From contig CAJUPK010000093.1 of NCBI GenBank assembly GCA_910588415.1, forward strand, positions 1 through 10,023: a DNA stretch of 10,023 bases, given 5' to 3'. The stretch comes from an uncultured Oscillospiraceae bacterium (GTDB lineage: Bacteria > Bacillota > Clostridia > Oscillospirales > Acutalibacteraceae). A program made the translations under genes and the position numbers. Under the pieces are notes generated by a model. That model ran no database searches. It had not been told where the DNA came from and saw only the letters and a list, made by a program, of their open reading frames with translations. Positions 6,621-10,023 of this stretch are shown here, piece after piece. Numbering within the stretch: position 1 is the first letter of the stretch; each line of letters opens with the position of its first letter.

Positions 6621-6789
6621 TATACATTCCTCCTATAGAGCCGTTCCCAGTACTTCTCCAAGAGTTTCGGCTCGTAACGAAAGGCTGGAAAAACGTGGGC
6701 AGCCTGACCCTTTGGTAAGCTTTGGCAGCACAGCCCGCGGCTAAAAGCCCCGGAAAACGTCCCGCTATATCCGATTCGTCACAGGTTCT

Positions 6790-8301
6790 TTACTGTATGA
6801 TGCTCTCTCCGGTCATTTCAGCAGGCTGGGGCAGGCCCAGTACCTTCAGCATGGTGGGGGCAATGTCCGCCAGGCGGCCGTCCTCCCGGAGCTCACAGGG
6901 GTGGTTGATGACACAGAAGGGCACGGGATTGGTGGTGTGGGCGGTAAAGGGCGTGCCGTCGTCGTCCACCATCTTGTCCGCGTTGCCGTGGTCAGCGGTC
7001 AGCAGAATGCAGCCGCCCATCTCCTTGACCGCTGCCTCCACCCGGCCAATGCAGGCGTCCACAGCCTCCACAGCCTTGACTGCCGCCTCAAACACGCCGG
7101 TATGGCCCACCATGTCGCAGTTGGCATAGTTGAGAATCAGCGCGTCGTACTTGCCGGACTTGACGGCCTCCACCATCTTGTCCGTGACCTCGTAGGCGCT
7201 CATCTCCGGCTGCAAATCATAGGTAGCCACAGCGGGAGACTTCACCAGAATCCGGTCCTCGCCGGGGTACTGCTTCTCCACGCCGCCGTTAAAGAAGAAG
7301 GTCACATGGGCATACTTCTCGGTGTCGGCAATGCGCAGCTGGGTCCGATCGTTTTTGGAGAGGTACTCGCCAAAGGTGTTCTCCAAGCTCTCGGGCTTAT
7401 AGGCCACGTCCACATTGGGCATGGTGGCGTCGTACTGGGTCATGCACACATAGTTGACGGAGAAGAACCCGTTTTTCCGCTCAAACCCGGCAAACTCCGG
7501 GTCCACAAAGGTGCGGGTGATCTCTCTGGCCCGGTCGGGGCGGAAGTTGTAGAAAATGATGGAGTCGCCTGCCTGGATGGGCTCTGCGCCCTTGCACACA
7601 GTGGGCACCACAAATTCATCGGTGACCCCTTCATCGTAGGAGTTCTGCACCGCGCAGATGGGACATTCGGCCTCTAGGCCCTGGCCGTACACCATGGCCG
7701 CGTAGGCCTTCTCCACCCGCTCCCAGCGGTTGTCCCGGTCCATGGCGTAATACCGGCCCATCACCGTGGCGGCCTGGCCCACGCCGATCTCCTTCAGCTT
7801 TTCCACAAGCTCCGTCACATAGTCCTTGCCGCTGGAAGGGGGCACGTCCCGGCCGTCCAGAAAGCAGTGTACAAACACTTTCTCAAGACCCATGTCCTTG
7901 GCCATTTTCAGCAGAGCATACAGATGGGTATTGTGGCTGTGGACCCCGCCGTCAGACAAGAGGCCCATAAAGTGCAGGGCTTTGCCGTTGTCCTTGGCAG
8001 ACTGCATGGCGTGAAGCAAGGCGGGATTTTTCGCCATGTCCCCTTCTTCGGCGGACTTGGTAATGCGGGTAAGCTCCTGGTAGACAATGCGGCCCGCGCC
8101 GATGTTGGTGTGCCCCACCTCGCTGTTGCCCATCTGCCCGTCCGGCAGGCCTACATCCAGGCCAGAGGCGCCGATTTTGGTGACAGGGTTCTCCTTCAGG
8201 ATCCGGTCTAGGTTGGGTGTGTTGGCGGCCACAATGGCGTTGCCCTCGTCCGGGGCAATGCCAAAGCCGTCCAGAATCATCAAAACAAGAGGTTTTTTCA
8301 T
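6790..8301 (-). CDS. gpmI: 2,3-bisphosphoglycerate-independent phosphoglycerate mutase
   Basis: Interconverts 3- and 2-phosphoglycerate through a phosphoserine intermediate, in the cytoplasm; usually a two-Mn enzyme. At 503 residues it is full length. Metal and catalytic motifs are present: LMILDGFG (7-14, Asp11), QMGNSEVGHTNIGAGR (56-71, catalytic Ser60), SDGGVHSH (116-123), DGRDVPP (149-155), GRYYAMDRDNRW (182-193), NFRPDRAREI (252-261), NCDMVGH (394-400), TADHGNADK (435-443) and HTTNPVP (455-461). The alkaline-phosphatase-type domain is split by the phosphotransferase insert as usual. The nearest binding site, AAGGA, is 13 bases from the ATG, longer than ideal. It directly precedes a five-codon frame (ATG at 8312, MSVK then stop) whose TGA overlaps the gpmI ATG as ATGA, so coupling is possible. 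It lies 24 bases after the 79-residue membrane protein gene, in one operon with tpiA and probably pgk. Confidence 0.97.
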   Translation of the reverse strand: MKKPLVLMILDGFGIAPDEGNAIVAANTPNLDRILKENPVTKIGASGLDVGLPDGQMGNSEVGHTNIGAGRIVYQELTRITKSAEEGDMAKNPALLHAMQSAKDNGKALHFMGLLSDGGVHSHNTHLYALLKMAKDMGLEKVFVHCFLDGRDVPPSSGKDYVTELVEKLKEIGVGQAATVMGRYYAMDRDNRWERVEKAYAAMVYGQGLEAECPICAVQNSYDEGVTDEFVVPTVCKGAEPIQAGDSIIFYNFRPDRAREITRTFVDPEFAGFERKNGFFSVNYVCMTQYDATMPNVDVAYKPESLENTFGEYLSKNDRTQLRIADTEKYAHVTFFFNGGVEKQYPGEDRILVKSPAVATYDLQPEMSAYEVTDKMVEAVKSGKYDALILNYANCDMVGHTGVFEAAVKAVEAVDACIGRVEAAVKEMGGCILLTADHGNADKMVDDDGTPFTAHTTNPVPFCVINHPCELREDGRLADIAPTMLKVLGLPQPAEMTGESIIQ

Positions 8302-8325
8302 TTTACGCTCATGTTCCTTTCGTTA

Positions 8326-8565
8326 TTACTTTTTACGGGTTATCGCTATAAAGAGGTCTGCCCCAAAAATAAGCAGCCCGCCTAAAAGGCAAATAATCGT
8401 CATCGTGGGCAGAAACGGTCCCAGGCTGTCCAGAGCTGTCTGAAAGGTGGCCCTGTCCGGGCGTGAGCCAGCCCAGGCAACAGCCGCGCACAGGTAGCGG
8501 GCAATGGCGAACAAAGCCGCCAACACCCATAGAGTGTGGGCATATTTCGTCAGCCTGTTCTCCAT
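8326..8565 (-). CDS. Small two-helix membrane protein in glycolytic operon
   Basis: A 79-residue protein of unrecognised family. It has two predicted membrane helices (about 11-31, HTLWVLAALFAIARYL onward, and about 52-75, LPTMTIICLLGGLLIFGADLF) joined by a polar loop near residues 33-48, and it ends in a basic ITRKK tail. Its ATG lies six bases past the tpiA stop codon. An AAGGG at the very end of tpiA, 10 bases before the ATG, can serve as binding site. It ends with tandem TAA stops 24 bases before gpmI. The tight spacing on both sides argues for a real, co-transcribed gene. Function unknown; a membrane role tied to glycolysis is speculation. Confidence 0.7.
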   Translation of the reverse strand: MENRLTKYAHTLWVLAALFAIARYLCAAVAWAGSRPDRATFQTALDSLGPFLPTMTIICLLGGLLIFGADLFIAITRKK

Positions 8566-8571
8566 GGATGG

Positions 8572-9342
<771 letters not shown>

Positions 9343-9421
9343 AATGATCAGTCCTCCAAAGTTTGTTAAGAATTCCGTATTGATTGGTCGTCTTACCTAA
9401 AGTTGAGTCAATTTGCGCGGT

Positions 9422-9592
9422 CCAGGTGCGTTAGGCACCTGGCGGGGTGTGGGGCAGAGCCCCACGGCCTTGCCGTAGTCGGCGCCCTGTGCCGACAGAG
9501 GCCAACACACACATCCCCTTTATGGCCTTTTCGTACCCTTTGAAAAGGCCATCCTGTTTTCAAAAAGCGAAAGGGCGGAGCAACCCCCGCCC
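9422..9592. repeat. Train of six hairpins between pgk and tpiA
   Basis: Six adjacent inverted repeats fill most of the pgk-tpiA gap: 9422-9429/9435-9442 (CCAGGTGC, 5-base loop); 9449-9455/9459-9465 (GTGGGGC, 3-base loop); 9464-9468/9472-9476 (ACGGC, 3-base loop, sharing two bases with the previous stem); 9478-9483/9491-9496 (GTCGGC, 7-base loop); 9522-9532/9542-9552 (11 perfect bp ATGGCCTTTTC, 9-base loop); and 9573-9578/9587-9592 (the pgk terminator-like stem). No gene is visible. It could be an interspersed intergenic repeat, or an mRNA processing and stability region that sets pgk and tpiA levels separately. Confidence 0.7.
9561..9592 (-). terminator. Terminator-like hairpin after pgk
   Basis: On the minus strand GGGCGG pairs with CCGCCC (plus positions 9587-9592 and 9573-9578, 8-base loop), followed by TTTCGCTTTTTG. 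It begins 14 bases past the pgk stop codon. The interrupted T-tract suggests partial termination, which would let some transcripts continue into tpiA. Confidence 0.65.
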
Positions 9593-9605
9593 TCCCAGAA
9601 CCGTC

Positions 9606-10023
9606 TTATTTCTCGTTCAGGCAGGCAATACCGGGCAGCTCCTTGCCCTCCAGGAACTCCAGGGAAGCGCCGCCGCCGGTGGAGATATGGGTCATCTTGT
9701 CGGCAAAGCCCAGCTTCTCCACAGCCGCCGCGGAGTCACCGCCGCCGATGATGGAGATAGAGCCGCTGTCAGCCACCGCGCTGGCCACGCCGATGGTGCC
9801 AGCCGCAAAGTTCTCCCACTCGGAAACGCCCATGGGGCCGTTCCAGACCACAGTGCCCGCGCCCTTAATAGCGCCGGAGAACAGCTCGATGGTCTTGGGG
9901 CCAATGTCCAGACCCATCCAGCCGTCGGGAATGGCAGTGGAGTCTACCACCTGGCTCTCGGTGTCCGGGGCGAACTCCTTGCCCACTTTGGTGTCAACGG
10001 GCAGCAGGAACTTTACGCCGGCC
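9606..10023 (-). CDS. pgk: Phosphoglycerate kinase, C-terminal part
   Basis: Transfers phosphate from 1,3-bisphosphoglycerate to ADP, the first ATP-forming step of lower glycolysis, in the cytoplasm. Only the last about 139 codons are in the window; the frame stays open to the right edge and the true start lies beyond it. Seen in order: GVKFLLPVDTKVGKEFAPD, WMGLDIGPKT, VVWNGPMGVSEW (hinge and nucleotide side), SIIGGGDSAAAVEKLG and HISTGGGASLEFLEGKELPG, the conserved nucleotide-binding end of the C-terminal domain. The normal terminus GIACLNEK follows, so the 3' end is intact. A GTG inside the fragment at 9986 is internal, not the start. It is first in the visible pgk-tpiA-(79 aa)-gpmI order, an arrangement usual in Gram-positive bacteria, often with gap upstream. 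Confidence 0.96.
   Translation of the reverse strand, partial: AGVKFLLPVDTKVGKEFAPDTESQVVDSTAIPDGWMGLDIGPKTIELFSGAIKGAGTVVWNGPMGVSEWENFAAGTIGVASAVADSGSISIIGGGDSAAAVEKLGFADKMTHISTGGGASLEFLEGKELPGIACLNEK

Noticed and set aside
9383..9411. Possible tpiA promoter on the minus strand (TTGACT, 17 bases, ACCAAT)
   Set aside because: The -10 box lacks the key early T and A; only the -35 half is good. Not enough to call.

Overview
The window is about 10 kb of fairly GC-rich bacterial chromosome. Tight gene packing, strong GGAGG-type ribosome binding sites, intrinsic terminators and the protein families (GH3 glycosidase, a clostridial-type CLC protein, a DUF3784-like membrane protein, cofactor-independent phosphoglycerate mutase) suggest a Gram-positive gut clostridium, probably Oscillospiraceae-like. 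That placement is inference from style and families, not from a marker gene.

Layout, left to right. Positions 1-248 hold no gene but contain two hairpins, the second resembling a terminator. On the minus strand, 249-3054 is a two-gene operon: a cytoplasmic GH3 glycoside hydrolase followed, with a 32-base overlap, by a GyrI-like effector-binding-domain protein. It is read from a textbook promoter at 3109-3137 (TTGACA, 17-base spacer, TATAAT). Diverging from it at 3340-4641 is a CLC-type anion transporter whose filter motifs differ from the classical chloride type. Next on the plus strand comes a class I SAM-dependent methyltransferase (4859-5662). Its 217-base upstream region carries its own promoter, a possible 17-codon leader peptide and two mutually exclusive stems, one of which would hide the methyltransferase ribosome binding site. 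A strong terminator follows. A small exported acidic protein of unknown family lies at 5792-6205. It converges on a DUF3784-like membrane protein (6285-6620, minus) across a bidirectional terminator.

The right third (6790 to the end, minus strand) is a lower-glycolysis cluster in transcription order pgk (3' part only) - tpiA - a 79-residue two-helix membrane protein - gpmI. It may read through into the DUF3784-like gene, because no terminator is visible after gpmI. The three enzymes supply consecutive or adjacent steps of triose-phosphate metabolism. Between pgk and tpiA lies an unusual 171-base run of six back-to-back hairpins.

No mobile element, CRISPR array, tRNA or rRNA was seen. The most interesting items are the leader and competing stems before the methyltransferase, the hairpin train between pgk and tpiA, and the atypical CLC filter. 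No complete, clearly new biological system is evident.
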